Source: Trichoplax adhaerens
Lineage: Eukaryota; Placozoa; Uniplacotomia; Trichoplacea; Trichoplacidae
Direction: 5' to 3'
DNA length: 64,000 bases
NCBI RefSeq assembly: GCF_000150275.1
Contig: NW_002060947.1
Coordinates: 8,454,068 to 8,518,067, forward strand
Both the position numbers and the translations under genes were made by a program. The notes under the pieces are model-generated. The model made no database searches. It was not told the origin of the DNA and was given only the letters and a program-made list of their open reading frames with translations. This document shows positions 1-13,196 of the stretch, piece by piece (position 1 is the first letter of the stretch; every line of letters starts with the position of its first letter).

Positions 1-790
1 TCAAAATAAACGATCATTACATACATTGCGAAACAAATTAAGCTAGATCTTTGATTTCCTCGATTGCATTCTATTCTTAGTAGAGTGCATACTCTATTAG
101 CGCAGCTTAAAGATTGTATCAATAATACACTTAACTACGTAAAAGGGAAATCTTGAAACTAGTGCTGAATGGACCCTACAACGTGCTGATATAGAATCGA
201 TCTTAGTAAAAATTAAGCAATCATAACGAATACTTCCACGTAGTTTGCATAAGCACCATGCGAATAATGCCATTTCTCAATTTCTTAGAAAAGACTATTG
301 TGCAATAGGAAACAATCTAATCTAGCTCTTTGATTTCCTTAACTGTTTTCTATAGTTAGTGCCCTACAATATACTGAAATAAAATCTATCAAAAAGTTAA
401 TTAAAGATGACCAACACTAAGGCAAAGTTTGTATAAACACCATGACAATTATGCCATTTCTTAATCATCTGGATGAAGACTATCGGACAATATGTAGCAA
501 ACTATGCTAGCCCTTTGGTTTCATTGATCATATTCTATTCTTGGTACCCACAACGTAATGATATAGAATCTATGTAAGTAAAAAATTAAGTAAAAGTGAC
601 TAACACTACCATACAGTTTGTACAAATATCTTGTCAATAATGCTGCCATCTCTTAATCCTTTGGAAAAGACTATTATACTATATGAAAAAAAAACTAAGC
701 TAACCCCTTTATTTCCTTGACTCTATTCTATTCTTGTTATCCTGCATCATGCTGACGTAGAATCTATATAAAATTTAATTAAAGATATCA
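1..790. repeat. Degenerate ~190 bp tandem repeat
   Basis: A block beginning with a pyrimidine-rich stretch (CTTTGATTTCCTTGA-like, near 43, 325, 509 and 702) recurs. It is followed by a TTCTATTCTTRGT stretch and a conserved TAGAATCTAT-like stretch. The last three units are about 185-195 bp apart; the first is longer (about 280 bp). The copies are clearly diverged. No coding frame runs through them and no terminal inverted repeats were seen. The array may continue left of the window. Confidence 0.7.
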
Positions 791-1209
791 AATCCGACAT
801 TTTACATTAAAAATATAATGACTAAATATCACACAGCATGGTCCATGATGGCCCATTCAATTATAAATAGCATAACAGACATAACAGCCTTTTAGGCTGT
901 TAATATGATGAGTATGGTGATTAAATCTACAACTGACTGCATCCGACTAATACAGTTTATTAGGACTATTTCAAGTTTAATAATATGGCAGATACATACC
1001 TTTGTATACACCTTGGATTCATGCGGAGAAAGAAAACATTATAGCAATTATCTTATTTATTCATTCAAAGCACCCAGACTATATCATGGCGAGTTCTAAT
1101 TATGTATCGTATAGCGTTGTTTTAGGCTACGTAAAAGTTTAATTGTGCTTGAAAAAAGTCAAGGATTAAAATTCAATACATGAATGCCTAGAGTCAAAGT
1201 AGCAACTCT

Positions 1210-1412
1210 TCTGTTACTATTTTATGCAAAGGTGCTAGTTAAGTAATTATTTTCAAAAGCGCTACCACGTATTTCAAGAATGATGTTGATTAAGTAAATT
1301 ATTATTAAAAGTGCCGCTACATATTACAAGAAATGGTGTTGATTAAGTAAATTATTATTAAAAGTGTTGCTATATATTTCAAGAAATAATGTTGATTAAG
1401 TAAATTCTTATA
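1210..1412. repeat. ~58 bp minisatellite, about 3.5 copies
   Basis: The core TGTTGATTAAGTAAATT followed by ATTATTAAAAGTG and a CTAC/CTAT-ATATTTCAAGAA segment repeats at roughly 58 bp spacing. The first copy is the most diverged and the last is truncated. It lies in intergenic DNA. Confidence 0.8.
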
Positions 1413-4400
1413 AATTTTATTCAGCTGTTTATCGAATATCATTAACCATGCTTTATTACTGTATATAGTAGGATGTCGAAGTGAATACAGTTTTATTGAA
1501 TGCCGTAAAGTAGGATATAACTACAGCTCTAATAGCTAGCTGGAAAAGACGTGTTTTAAATGATAAATTTATAAAAGAAATGGATAATTATAACCCTAAG
1601 ATAATTTGTAGCTAAAGTATAATATTGCCATCCGATTTTAAAAATAATAAAGACCTAGGACGACGGTCTTGAAGAAAGTTCATCGATTTGATGACTTCTA
1701 CTATATGAATGGACAGATACTGGCCGAAATGATTTCGCTTTTTGTGATAGAGAAATATAGGAGTAATTTTAGTTTTGCTTTATGTTGTTAAGAATGTTAT
1801 CCGCCTCTTTTTCGCTACAAGACATACAAAGAAAGGGTTTGTATAGAATTTATCTAATTCTTTTAAATTAGCATCTACTGGATAGTCGCCATTATGTAGG
1901 ATAGAACTAAGGTACTTACCATACTACAGAGATCGATAGATCATAGCTAGTTTCGTGTTTAAAATTCGGAAGGGACTAAATGATTACTGGAAGCAGATTT
2001 AGTAGCCATTTAAAGATTGATGCGAATCCGTTTAGAAGGAAAATAAATACTTTTATTGTAAGCTAATAACGTAAGTAAGTTGGCTGCGGTGGAGCAAGGT
2101 GTAAACTGTCTTGAAGTAACATGAAAATGATGAACACAGTAACTATTGCAAATAAATGAATTAGAGATAAATCGTTAGCATTTACAACTTTATGAGACGA
2201 AATACATGCAGAAAATAGGATTGCACAGTTTGATACAATATAGACCGCAATAGTCTCTGTAGTAGCAAAGACTGTAAGTATTGTAAATAATTAAACATGT
2301 CAAGCTATATTTATCCATAGTACGTCAAGACTGTAATAGGACCTCTGTTTTTGGACAATTTAGAGAATGCTTATAGTAAGTATATACTACAAACGCAATA
2401 CAATCTTAATACACTACAAACTGCTGCTGCAAATTAACTATGATCTATTGCTAATACTCAAGCAGTCCAGAGAGGATTATTCTTATTTTTGTGATAAGGA
2501 TGGTTTAGAATAGGAAAGAATAGCAAAATTATTATGACGTATATCCCTCTATATGTCAATAGCATATCTTGGATTTTGGATCAACTACCTTCTCAAGGCG
2601 TTAATACTAAATTTAATGTCCATTGCTAATCTTGATTTTACCAATTATAGTTACCATACATAATCTAATGCCAGACACTATGTTAAAATATACGAAAATA
2701 CACAGAAATATCGTTACTTTGAGAACTTTAACGGCCAGTGAACAAATTGAACTGCTTCTATGACCTTAAATAAATAATTAAAGCATTAGAATTTCATCGC
2801 AGCAAGTTATACTCTTATTAAATTTTCTATGTCGTATAACAATACCATATTAATTAAATAAGTATATAATTTTACTCGTCGCAGTTTTTGCACACTATGC
2901 TAGAATTTGAAGATTTCATGGTTCTACAAACTTTAATCCTATGATCAGCCTTTAAAACAGAAATCTTTAAATCATATATTACGTACGTATGTCAACAGAG
3001 AGTCAGAATATGGTAATCAGTTCATCGTAGAATGGATTGTCTTTACATCACTGAAAAAGGGATGGGCTGTGTTATATGACTTAAGTTATCATTTAATTTA
3101 TCGTTTGTTAGAACAAATGAAGCATCTTATCAAGTTGATTTGTTCAAGGACGCAATTTCAAGCACTCATACGCAAAAAGTAGAACTTGATTAACCTTTTC
3201 AAAGTTGAGACATCAATTATAATAATATTTATTTGAAGAAGCTACTAGAAGATATAAGATGGGAGTAATCTGCTTCATTAGACAGAGAATAAGAACTTAA
3301 ATACTTAATATTGATTCGAATTGATTTAGAGATTGATATAGTAATAGATTAATTTCAGTTACTGGGAGTAAAATTAGAAACTTATTGCAGTATGCAATGC
3401 AAATCTTTACAACTTATTTTATATTTTAGATATATTGATTATAAGACAGAGGTCGTAATAAGTATGATAGATCACAAAATGGAATAAGAGTTTACTTCTT
3501 TCTTTATTTAGTCGAAATCATTGCGGAGTAATTTGTCACTAGGTTTTAGAATAGTACTCTCAGAACGGTAAGCTTGTTTATTTTCTATTGAAATTATGAT
3601 TACTTCTAAGAAATGACTGCAATTCTGCATACAGGCGAATTTAGATTAGTTTATACCTATTTCTAAGAAATTAGTTTCCTGTATAATGAAGGTTATTTAT
3701 CAGCACGATATACAGATAGTATAATTGAAAATCAAACTAATTAGCTAATTATTAAATAATCAAATGATTTTAAGTTTAAAAGTCTAATATTTATAAATTT
3801 GCGTGCTGAAGAATCAATAAATTATGTGAGTAGACAAAATGAATGCTAATGTTAACATTGGAGTAGTCGTCATCATCTTCTTATTCACGTTTTAGAGAGC
3901 TTTATACGATAGAAGATAAACATTAACGCAAATGGAACTATTTGAATCCTCTTCCACACGCCAAATCAATTTACATTAATTAGTCATTATTTCCATATAA
4001 GAAAAATTTGTATTGGACGGTATATTTGTTTAAAGCGTTATTCATTAAATAATACGATTTAAGACTATTCAATAGCTACAATAATATCATTATTTTCACA
4101 CCAAAACTGGTTAAATAAATTTTATAAGGCCGTCATTCGTTGTTATTTAATTAGGACGTACTTATAACTTGATCATGTAATCAATTTTAGCGTTGTTCTA
4201 TCGAAACATCGTTGATCGGTAACCTGTTCGATAATTTTGATTTTAAAAAATTTTATTTAATGTAATGCCTTGGCCAGATTTCTTTCAAGTGATATTGTTA
4301 GTGAAAAATGATGCAAGCATTGACAAACAATGCAATTTAAGCGCTATCTACGAAGGTCATGACACATTGAAACAAAGATTGCTTCAATTCTATCTTGGCA

Positions 4401-4783
4401 TTTCTTCTTAGTTTATTATTTCCAATGGAATCTTTGTAATCATTCATGGAGCTTTTTCGTAATACGAATAAATTATAAAGTAGAACGCTAATAAGTTGAA
4501 GGAGAGCGTAATTATTATTGTTACGTTTAAAATATTCAAATCATCTTCCAATGATATAGCTGATATTTTAATGGATCAATATCACATGAGTCAGAAAAGC
4601 ATTACTTTTATGGGAATAGTAAATAATTTCTGATTCTATTCTTTACTATTATGTAAATATTTATTCTGTCTTACATGCAACTTAATTATTAAGGGGAATG
4701 ATACATAAATATCATAGTTGTATAGTAAAGTAATCACTTTTTTAACGAGGGAAATCGCTGAGCATCATTTTAATAGTGACAAA
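1413..4783. other. Intergenic; no recognised gene
   Basis: I recognised no protein family here on either strand. Several short open stretches flanked by AG and GT can be drawn. The most protein-like is a minus-strand candidate terminal exon at 1780-1906, with a 42-codon frame ending in TAA behind a CCTTAG acceptor. Two other minus-strand stretches ending near 2860 and 3510 look similar. Open stretches of this length are expected by chance in DNA this AT-rich, so I do not call them genes. Confidence 0.4.
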
Positions 4784-6373
4784 ATGGTGGATATGCTTCG
4801 TGGAGAGACTCTGAGAGTTGATAAAGCTCAAAATAAATTGTGGTCTGAAGGCAATCTAGGTAAGCGATTATATATTAAGAATACTTTAGTAACTGCTTGG
4901 TGTTTCTTTTAATCTTGCTACGCGAAAGGATCAGATTCTCTTAATTTTCTGTTGGTTATTTCACTTCAGTTTTCTTCTCCAATTACGTTTCGGAAGTTCA
5001 CTTCTTGTAACTTTATATTATAGTAGAAGAACCTGAAGATCGAAGTATAAATATTAAAGCAAGAATTAGAAATTATGAGTTGGTAAAAGAAACAATTACT
5101 GGCCTTGTAGAAGATGAAGGTAATGTTCCTAGCTATCCCTGATTATATAGTTTTATTCACATGTGGTCTAACTAGAAAATGCGATATGATATAAATCGTT
5201 CTTGATCTGATATCAGTCAAGACGATATCTATGTCTGTAATACGAAATAAAATATTCTATATAGTATAAAAACTTCCTTACTTTGGAGTTTGTATATAAA
5301 ATATCATGGATAGATAGCATAAAAATGACTCTACAGTCAGCTATTAAGTGTATCTCGAGTTCTGAATATACTTGAAGCTCAATAAAGTTTACTTATGCTA
5401 TTAGGATTCTCCTACATTCAAGAGGATACATTTTTTACATGTCCTAACGGTCGTTTGAAAGTAAGCTTGTTTATTTGTTGTTTATTTTTTGCGGCTCTTC
5501 TCAAGTAAAAATTTACACTTCATGCTCGTGCCTATGCAAATTGATTAGTTACGAGAATATAATACCGGCGAAAGTTTGTTAATGTTTGATGTTGAAGCCG
5601 ACAAGGAACTCTTTACTAATTCCAAATATTGTTATTCAGAAGTTAAGGTAAGCACAACTAGGTGCCCATCAGATTTCTTTCTCAAGCTTTTGTATAGAGA
5701 ATTTTACAACATCTTGAATATTTACTTCAATACAGGATTTAACAGCCACTAAAAACATTCTGAAATTAGCCTATGGGATTAAAGGTACAATCTAATAGCC
5801 AAAGAATGGCAATATTGACTCGTCATAATGTTTTTTTATTTCAAACCAGCTTGCTTCCTGTGTTCGTACATAAACATAATTTCTCTGATCGCCGATTAGG
5901 AGTTGTAAGAACGGAGAGGCTCATTGCCGAATTTGGACAGACAAAAATTTATTTAGATCGTGTGGCAGATTTAGGCGATTTTATAGAAATTTCGGTAAAC
6001 TGAATAATGGCATTATCTTATCCAATAGACGATACGTATGATAGACTATAATTTCCAAAGATGCTCGTGCTATAATTCAATTCCTGCTAAATTTATCATC
6101 TTGGAATAGAATAGATTTGATAAATTTAGTAATGGACATATTGAGTAATGGTATCCATGCAACATTAAATTTTATCAATGAAGCTTTATAGCAAAATGGA
6201 TAGCTCTAATTAGTTCTCAAAATTGGCTATAGGTCGATCTGACGCATGATCAAACCTTGGAAGATGGCCAAGAGGTCGCTCGTGATTTAATGGAACAGCT
6301 AGATATAGGGCAAACTGAACTAGTGCACTCTAGTTATATTGATATGCTAACCGAGTTTGATGACTGCCTTTAA
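4784..6373 (+). CDS. CYTH-domain protein (CyaB / thiamine-triphosphatase fold), 7 exons
   Basis: Exons: 4784-4859, 5024-5119, 5405-5460, 5549-5647, 5736-5784, 5900-5994, 6233-6373. Together they give about 203 aa with consistent phases and canonical GT-AG sites. The CYTH family is a triphosphate-tunnel fold (class IV adenylyl cyclases, thiamine triphosphatases, related phosphatases). Family landmarks in order are NIKARI (exon 2), QEDTFFTCPNGRLK (exon 3), LREYNTGESLLMF (exon 4), YGIK/GVVRTER and GQTKIYLDRVADLGDFIEI (exon 6), and a terminal helix EDGQEVARDLMEQLDI (exon 7). The hallmark N-terminal ExExK, needed for metal binding in active members, reads S-I-N-I-K here. The later EIE is IEIS. Catalysis is therefore doubtful. 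The start is provisional: the 4784 ATG has a good context (AAAATGG), but the frame stays open upstream to about 4718, so another 5' exon is possible. The exon 2 acceptor could also be three bases later. The family call is firm; substrate and activity are unknown. Confidence 0.83.
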
Positions 6374-8912
6374 CTAATCTTTAGACCTTTAGTTAAATTC
6401 TGCACGGACTGATATTATTATTCAGTATTATATGGATGTCATGATTTTTCTAATAAGAAAACTACAATTGCTAGAAGTGTTTACCAAGTAAATACACTAA
6501 GAAATTGTAATCATGCTTTAAATTTCTTTAAATTTAAATATTTCTGCAGTAGATCTAAAAACAGATGGTAGATTTAATCTGTTTCTCGTTTTCGCTTCCT
6601 ACTGATAATCCATAACCTATTATAATGAAAAATTAGATTTACAATATATCGATTCATGCGAAGTAACCTTAAATATTATAGAATGGAATACAATAGTCAT
6701 GATATGGCTTTTATGTTACAGTTACTAATTGTTTACATTTTCTTTTCCACGATATAGTTAGTGTACGTGATCTATATCACATCATCATGTCTATAATAAG
6801 ACTATTAAGATATCTCCGCAAGTCATCAGATCTGATTAATAAATACATATCAATCAGATTATTAAAATAGTGTGTTCTATGTGAAAATATTTTATATAAT
6901 CCGAAGTATATGCATCGTTGCCAGGCAATTTCTTAAATTTTAATAGCGAGGAAATATCGTTTCAGTGAATAGTTGTCGGTAGGTAGTCATTAGAATGCAT
7001 CGTAATCATGAATTACAGCTACAGTGAATAATTAGACTAATCAAACATCGAAATACTGATGTATAAGAATCCAAAAGGGCTTTAATTTACATAAATAGTG
7101 AGCTAATAATTTGCACGAAAATATTCCCTGGATCATTTCCATAATGCGTAATGTGCAGTAATTATGAATAAATCATTAAAACTTTGATAATAGTCCATCA
7201 TGTCCTTCCGTAAATCTTTAATAAAACTGGTAATTATTTGCTACTTTAAGTGGGATGGTTGTTACTTTTCGTTAAACTGAACAAAAATTGACTATATCAC
7301 ACAAGAACGACTTCAAACTGCATGCTACTTGTAGTTTGATCGAGTATGGTATGGTGCTGAACTCGATTGATTTTTTGGAGTTGATAACAATTAAAAATAT
7401 GGAGATTTGCAGGCCTTATACTCGTAAGTTGTGAATTTTACTGTAACAATTTAGAGAATCTGATTGAAATTAGACACTCTTTGGTGGTAATAAGACAAAT
7501 CTAATTTCAGTAATAATGTGATATTTGAAAGAAACTGTAGTTTAACATATTTCATTATTTAAGACAATTTATTGTAATAACAGCCTCTACTGGGTAAAAA
7601 ATATATTTCTAATACTTGAAAATTTTACTAGAAGTAATAATTAATTTTTATAAATGCACACTTAAAATATACTTCTAGCATATTGCAGTACAGCCCCAAA
7701 TACAGTAAATCGAAGATTAAGATTGCTAGATTATATGAAAATAAATAATTGTGAGATTGTGAGATTGTGAGATTGCGAGATTGTATAAGAGACAGTCTAG
7801 ACATCGTCCTTGGTATCTGTTAGACGAGCGTAACTTAGGCAATAAAGTGAAGTTAACAAGAAACTGTAGTTCTTGTTTTGTTTTTGAGAAGATACTTGAT
7901 TACACATGTCGTAGGACTTCATTTATGTTAGAGTCAATTAACTAACGATTAAGAGATGGAAGATTTTTATTATTACAATTACGAATGGGATAAGCTCTGC
8001 TTTACAAATAATACTGTTCAAACTGCTAAGAGTTACTTGCTGGAGGAACTACTATATTTTTTAGCAGAGAGTTTTTTAAAAAGTAGCACTGATGTATCAC
8101 TTAATTGATTTACTTTTAGGAGTTAATAAGATTTAAACCTATTTATGTGTTACGTAAATTTATAACAGTACAAAAATATTAAAGTTGCTAATATTGTCAT
8201 CCAATTCACCATAAAATATTGGAATATGACTATGGATCAGCTGATCACGAAATAAAAAGGTCTATTTTTAAATAGCTTATGCTTATAGGCAATAATTTAT
8301 TTTATTTCTAGATAACACGAAACATTTGTTTTTAGAAAACACTAAATATTTTATTTACTTTTAACTTATGTAACTATTAATACAATTATTGTAATGAAAA
8401 TGTTTATTGTTCCATTTTGTAGACTAAATTTACAAGACATATCAAGACGAAACGCTAATATACTATGGGAAGACATTTTCCGCACCAATGATTTGGTAAT
8501 ATTTAGATCCTTTGGATGATGTAAATTATTGCTACGATAGCTCTCGTATAATAAGAATGCAAATTGTTTGGATTTATCTACTGAGATATTATAATAATAA
8601 CTAATTTGTATGATTGAAACAGTTAAATGTTAGAGCTCCTGAAGAGCTTCTGAGCTTGGGCAGAGATATTTATCCGATACTCGACTACAGCTCACACTAG
8701 GCTGCCTTCAGTTTTCATATATCGTACACATATTAATGATTTCAGAGTTTCAGAAGCTATTGCAAAGTTAATTTGCGGCAAATAATAAATACAAATATGC
8801 CATAGATTATCTTAAATTTGTAAGGATGAATATTTTGATTAGCCAAGGTTTTCTGTAAATTATTAGCGTAATTGTTGCTTCTTTTCGTAAGCCAGCTTGT
8901 GGCTCAAATTTA
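6374..8912. other. Intergenic between CYTH gene and CH gene; no recognised gene
   Basis: No protein family was recognised. Two plus-strand open stretches with splice-like borders (about 8420-8493 and 8622-8697, phase-compatible, the second ending in TAG) could be exons of an unknown gene. The opposite strand is also open over much of the first one, so I leave them uncalled. The stretch holds a short 8 bp microsatellite (listed separately). Confidence 0.35.
7751..7784. repeat. GTGAGATT microsatellite
   Basis: Four head-to-tail copies of the 8 bp unit GTGAGATT, the last with a C for T change (GCGAGATT). It is intergenic. Confidence 0.9.
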
Positions 8913-11900
8913 TTATAAATCAAGATTTGGCCCATCAAAGCCTTTTTGCTGAGCCTGCTAGATGAAAAATTTTAAATTTGTATGAGCTTATGTACCAATT
9001 GACGATCAAAAATGAAGCATTGCCTGCATTTAAATTATAAACTACATATTTAATATAGGTTCAAAGCATATGACTAACACGTAGGGCTAAAGATTCTATG
9101 GCGTTTATAACCTATAAAATAAGAATGGTTCAACATCGTAATGCATAAATTAAACAAGGTCTAAGCAAATTTAATAATGTTATTAGCGTATAATAAAATA
9201 AGTGTCCCATAGAAATTGGATTATGTAATAATTTTATTGGAAAGAAAATAGTGAAATAAGCCTATCATACCTCTACCATATGATGACCGTCGTATAGTGT
9301 CGATGGTAGAAATAAATCCTCTTTATTCACTCCATACAACTCTGCAGCTTTTAGAAATTTGGAGATGTTTTGGATCTAAATTAAGAGAATCTTTATTAAT
9401 TCGTTTATTCAGTAATGCAAATAATATTTTATTAAAAATTTGGAATTGTAATTATTTCTAATTAATCTATTCATGATCGATCCGAGGCTGTTTGTAAAGC
9501 AATACCAGTATTATAAGGATGATATTGCTTTTATGAAATTTGATTAGTTGGTTTTTCAGTAGAAGTAAGGTATCGATCAATAATATTCATGCTTAATATG
9601 CATGTAATGTTTTATTACATAGTGTGAGTAGTTAAAAACGTCCTTTAAGGCTGTATCGTTCTATGATATACTATAATATCGTTGTAATTTCTCTGCCATT
9701 CCGCGAATTTTGCTAGACACTTGATTAATTATACATAAGTACATACCTTACCAAAAGATGATCGACTACGGGTTATACTAGAAACTGATCCAGGCTGTAA
9801 TTGATTTATTAACCTATATAAAATCGAAACTAAATTAAATAAAATCTTTCTATGTGGCATATTTTATTCATTGATGCATAAAAACTGCTTTAATAAATTA
9901 AAAAATTCTATATTATAAAAGAAAAATTAATTTAGGCTAATGTTAAAATAATTTTCGTTTAAATCGCTTTTAAAATGATAACAAAGGTATCTGTCAACAA
10001 AAATACAAGATGATAGATTAGGAAATACCATTCTTTTATTAATACAATTTCTAATTAACTTGTTTACTCAATTAAAGCAGTGGCCAAGAGTTTAATGACG
10101 GATTTCTGCCTATGCTATACTGCTCATAAGCAGATGCATTGCAGTCAAAGTAGATATTAGATATAGTTTAGAAATATTGTCGCATCAACTATCGATATCT
10201 GTTAGTATAAACTGAAAGTTTTATTATAAATTTATCGGAAATAATGATATAATGCTTGTCTAAATGCTATTGATAGCAAACATTTGTAACATATAGCTGG
10301 TGTCAATCTAGCTGAATGATAAGCAACACTATGTTAAAGACGAATTTTTCGATACGTGTATTGTTTCAAGGAAGCTATTCTACTTACAGTTAGTAGAACT
10401 AAAATTGATTATTTTTAATTCACTGTTATAATAAGAACGAATTGAGATTGGTCTAAGCAGACATCCTCCGTAAACATGTTACTAATACGTATCACGTATA
10501 AATACCAAGATTATTACAGCTAAAAATTGCTATAAGAACCATCAATCAGCAACTTAGTCCGGCGATATGAATTATGTATGTAAATTCAGATATGTTACTG
10601 CGTGAAGAATTTCTTAAATTTAAACTAAATTACTGTTTGGGTTATCAATTAGTACTCGAACGTATGTTAGATCGAGAGATTTGAGCAGAGAACGTACAGA
10701 AAATCACAATAAAAAAGATATTTGCAGGACTTCCTAAACGAAGTAACTAAATGACATACTATATCAGCGGTATCTCTCAGATTCAGAAATTTTACGACAG
10801 AAATTAAAACATATTTCAGTGAAGACTATTGTTGAAGACTTTAAAAATAACTTACTATATAAAACATCAATCAGTTATCTAGCAAACGGATAGAAAGACT
10901 TATGTACTTATAAAGAATAATCTATAAAAACAGAGATAGATCTATAGAACCAAAATTTTCATAAAATGCTTATAGATATGGTTGTTTGCTACGCAAAGTC
11001 AATTAAAAACTACGAATATGACCTAGAAATATGTTATATACCAGTAAAATACTTAGAGGAAGTTGAAAAACTATCTCGAAATAGCTGAAATATAAAGCAG
11101 GATTTCATGGTAAATGGTTTGATGTGGATGGATGAAGAGAATTGAAAGCTGCAATCGACATTTGAATTTTGAATTCAGACAGTAGAATAAGTTTAAAGTC
11201 TATCGGATACTTATATTACATGTAGGAGCCTAAATTAAGAAAAATTTTGACGACTATATATTTGATTTTCTCTAGCGACGAAATCGTGTTGGCTATAACT
11301 TTGATATTGCTTTGTGCAAAAATTTTATTTGGTAATTTAGTCCTTTTCTATCGATAAAGATAAGGCTGAAGATTTTATGTTAGTGCTGATTGTGATTAGA
11401 ATTTGATAGTTAGCTCTTGAAAATGAATTTTCATATTTAGCCATTAATTAAAAAAATGAAGTTTGAATGTAGGCGTAGCTATAATGATAGCAACATTAAT
11501 ATTTCTTAAATGCTTGATCTTGTTTCTTGTTGTACTTTATAGCCTTTTGCTTGTGGAATAAATCAGAATAGCGATGAAAATAGTAGTATTGGCTACGACA
11601 AAATATAGATGGAATACAGAAAATCTCTAATTTTGCATTTAGTATTAGTTTAGAGAATTGGGTGCTCGCTTTATTTGAAAGCAATGGTCGAGTATCTGAT
11701 TTAAAGGTGAGTATTTATGGAGATGAAGTAATATTAAGGCTGTGTTTAATATAGAAGTATTTCCGCATAATTTGTAAGAGTTTTACTTACTCACAAAGTG
11801 CGATTCCATCCCTTAATTTAGCGGGAGCGTTATCATCTCCTAGTGATCTTCCAATAATAGCTGAGATCCAGTGTAGGACTTTCATTTCTTTACCTAGATC

Positions 11901-13196
11901 TCGCTTATCGCGAGACTAAATGAGAAAGAAAGACAGTATTATTACGTTTACGATATAAAAATTATAGGACACTATTAGTAAAGATAAAAGCCTCATTTGA
12001 GCACAAATTCGCATTATAGTAAATTAAATGGCGTTATGCTATTGCTTAGACCTTAATCATTACTGCAGTAAAATGATTAATCGATTTGCTATGTTACTAG
12101 TTTTCAATTCCGCCATATTACAGTTCAGTATTACTCTGTATAAGTACATAGTAATTCATGATTTTGATAAAGCTGTTTCAACATTAGCCTTAGCAAATCG
12201 CTCAGGTTAATTCTAATTTTGTAAAGGAGATCAGGAATCTATACTGACACATGTTATTATAATGTTAACGAGCAAAAATACTATTGGGCTTTTAAGATAA
12301 ATCTAGTCATGCTACCGTAAAATGTATACTAAATGTATGTTGATAGAAAATTTAAAAAAGAAAATGGGGAAATGATCTGTAACCAAATAAAATTACGAAT
12401 GCTATAAGCTATAATAGCAATATACGTAGATCTTTTTAAACTGATACAATAATATCGCATTGAATACGATGGTCGATCCTTCCGTTGATCAACAGAGAGC
12501 ATCGGCATTCTAAACATTACGAGTAAGAGTTTCGTACTAAGGTATTGAAACTCTTATTAATAATATACAATAATTTAGCTAAAAACGATGACTGGTCTAT
12601 AAGGGAATTAACAAACAGTAAAATTCTGGTCAAATGATTTTATCTATATATAATGCATTATAGACGGAATCAACTGCCTGCAGTTTAACAATCTCAGTCT
12701 GTTAATACGGTAATTCTAGCGAATTACGAATTCATTTTAACCTACACGTATGATGATTCTACATTTTAGTGACTCTTATGCTAATAAGCTAAATATCTCT
12801 TGCCAAAAATTTTGAACGAAATTTATAGTAAATATGCTTAAGGCTTGATTTTGTGAAAAGAATCGTAGTAGTTAAGAACTGATTCTATTTCGTAGACAGT
12901 AATCTCTCAAGAACTATGAACTCGTTTAAAACTAGTAACTTGAAACTAATGACATTATTTTTTACTATTTTTCCATATTTACAATCTAATTAGAGAGCAT
13001 CGTACGGTCAAAAGTTAATTATAAGTTCGGTTAAATCAATCTAGAAGTATTTTCAAGAAGACCTAGATTTTTAATCGCTCCTAGATTCGCTTATATAGCC
13101 ATTTTTATTCTACGACAATCAGGTCGAAAATTTTAACAAACTTACACTATATGTCTTTGGAGGGGACAACCAATATCCAGGAGCTATATCAGCCAT
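8913..13196 (-). CDS. Transgelin-like calponin-homology (CH) protein lacking the calponin repeat, 6 exons
   Basis: Exons on the minus strand: 13146-13196, 11791-11915, 9747-9813, 9271-9375, 9079-9111, 8913-8957, giving 141 aa. The first five exons have exactly the lengths (51, 125, 67, 105, 33) and phases of the transgelin gene at 16458-19884, which supports both models. The single CH domain is visible as EMKVLHWISAIIG, LRDGIALC, LINQLQPGSV, NISKFLKAAELYGV and VINAIESLAL. Transgelin-family CH domains bind or associate with actin filaments. The final exon reads QAQQKGFDGPN, which matches the family linker, then stops. The FTEEQL...LQMGSNKG calponin repeat present in the neighbour is absent. 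The N-terminus differs from the paralogue. This is probably a tandem duplicate that lost its tail. Function in actin binding is inferred. Confidence 0.9.

Noticed and set aside
1906-1920. A 13-nt intron joining two open stretches on the minus strand
   Set aside because: Far too short to be spliced. Only the downstream open stretch remains a weak candidate.
9303-9460. A plus-strand ~50-codon frame
   Set aside because: It is antisense to exon 4 of the CH gene (NISKFLKAAELYG).
10770-11190. A decayed coding region on the plus strand
   Set aside because: Its stop density is close to random expectation, no family was recognised, and it lies in an intron of the CH gene on the other strand.
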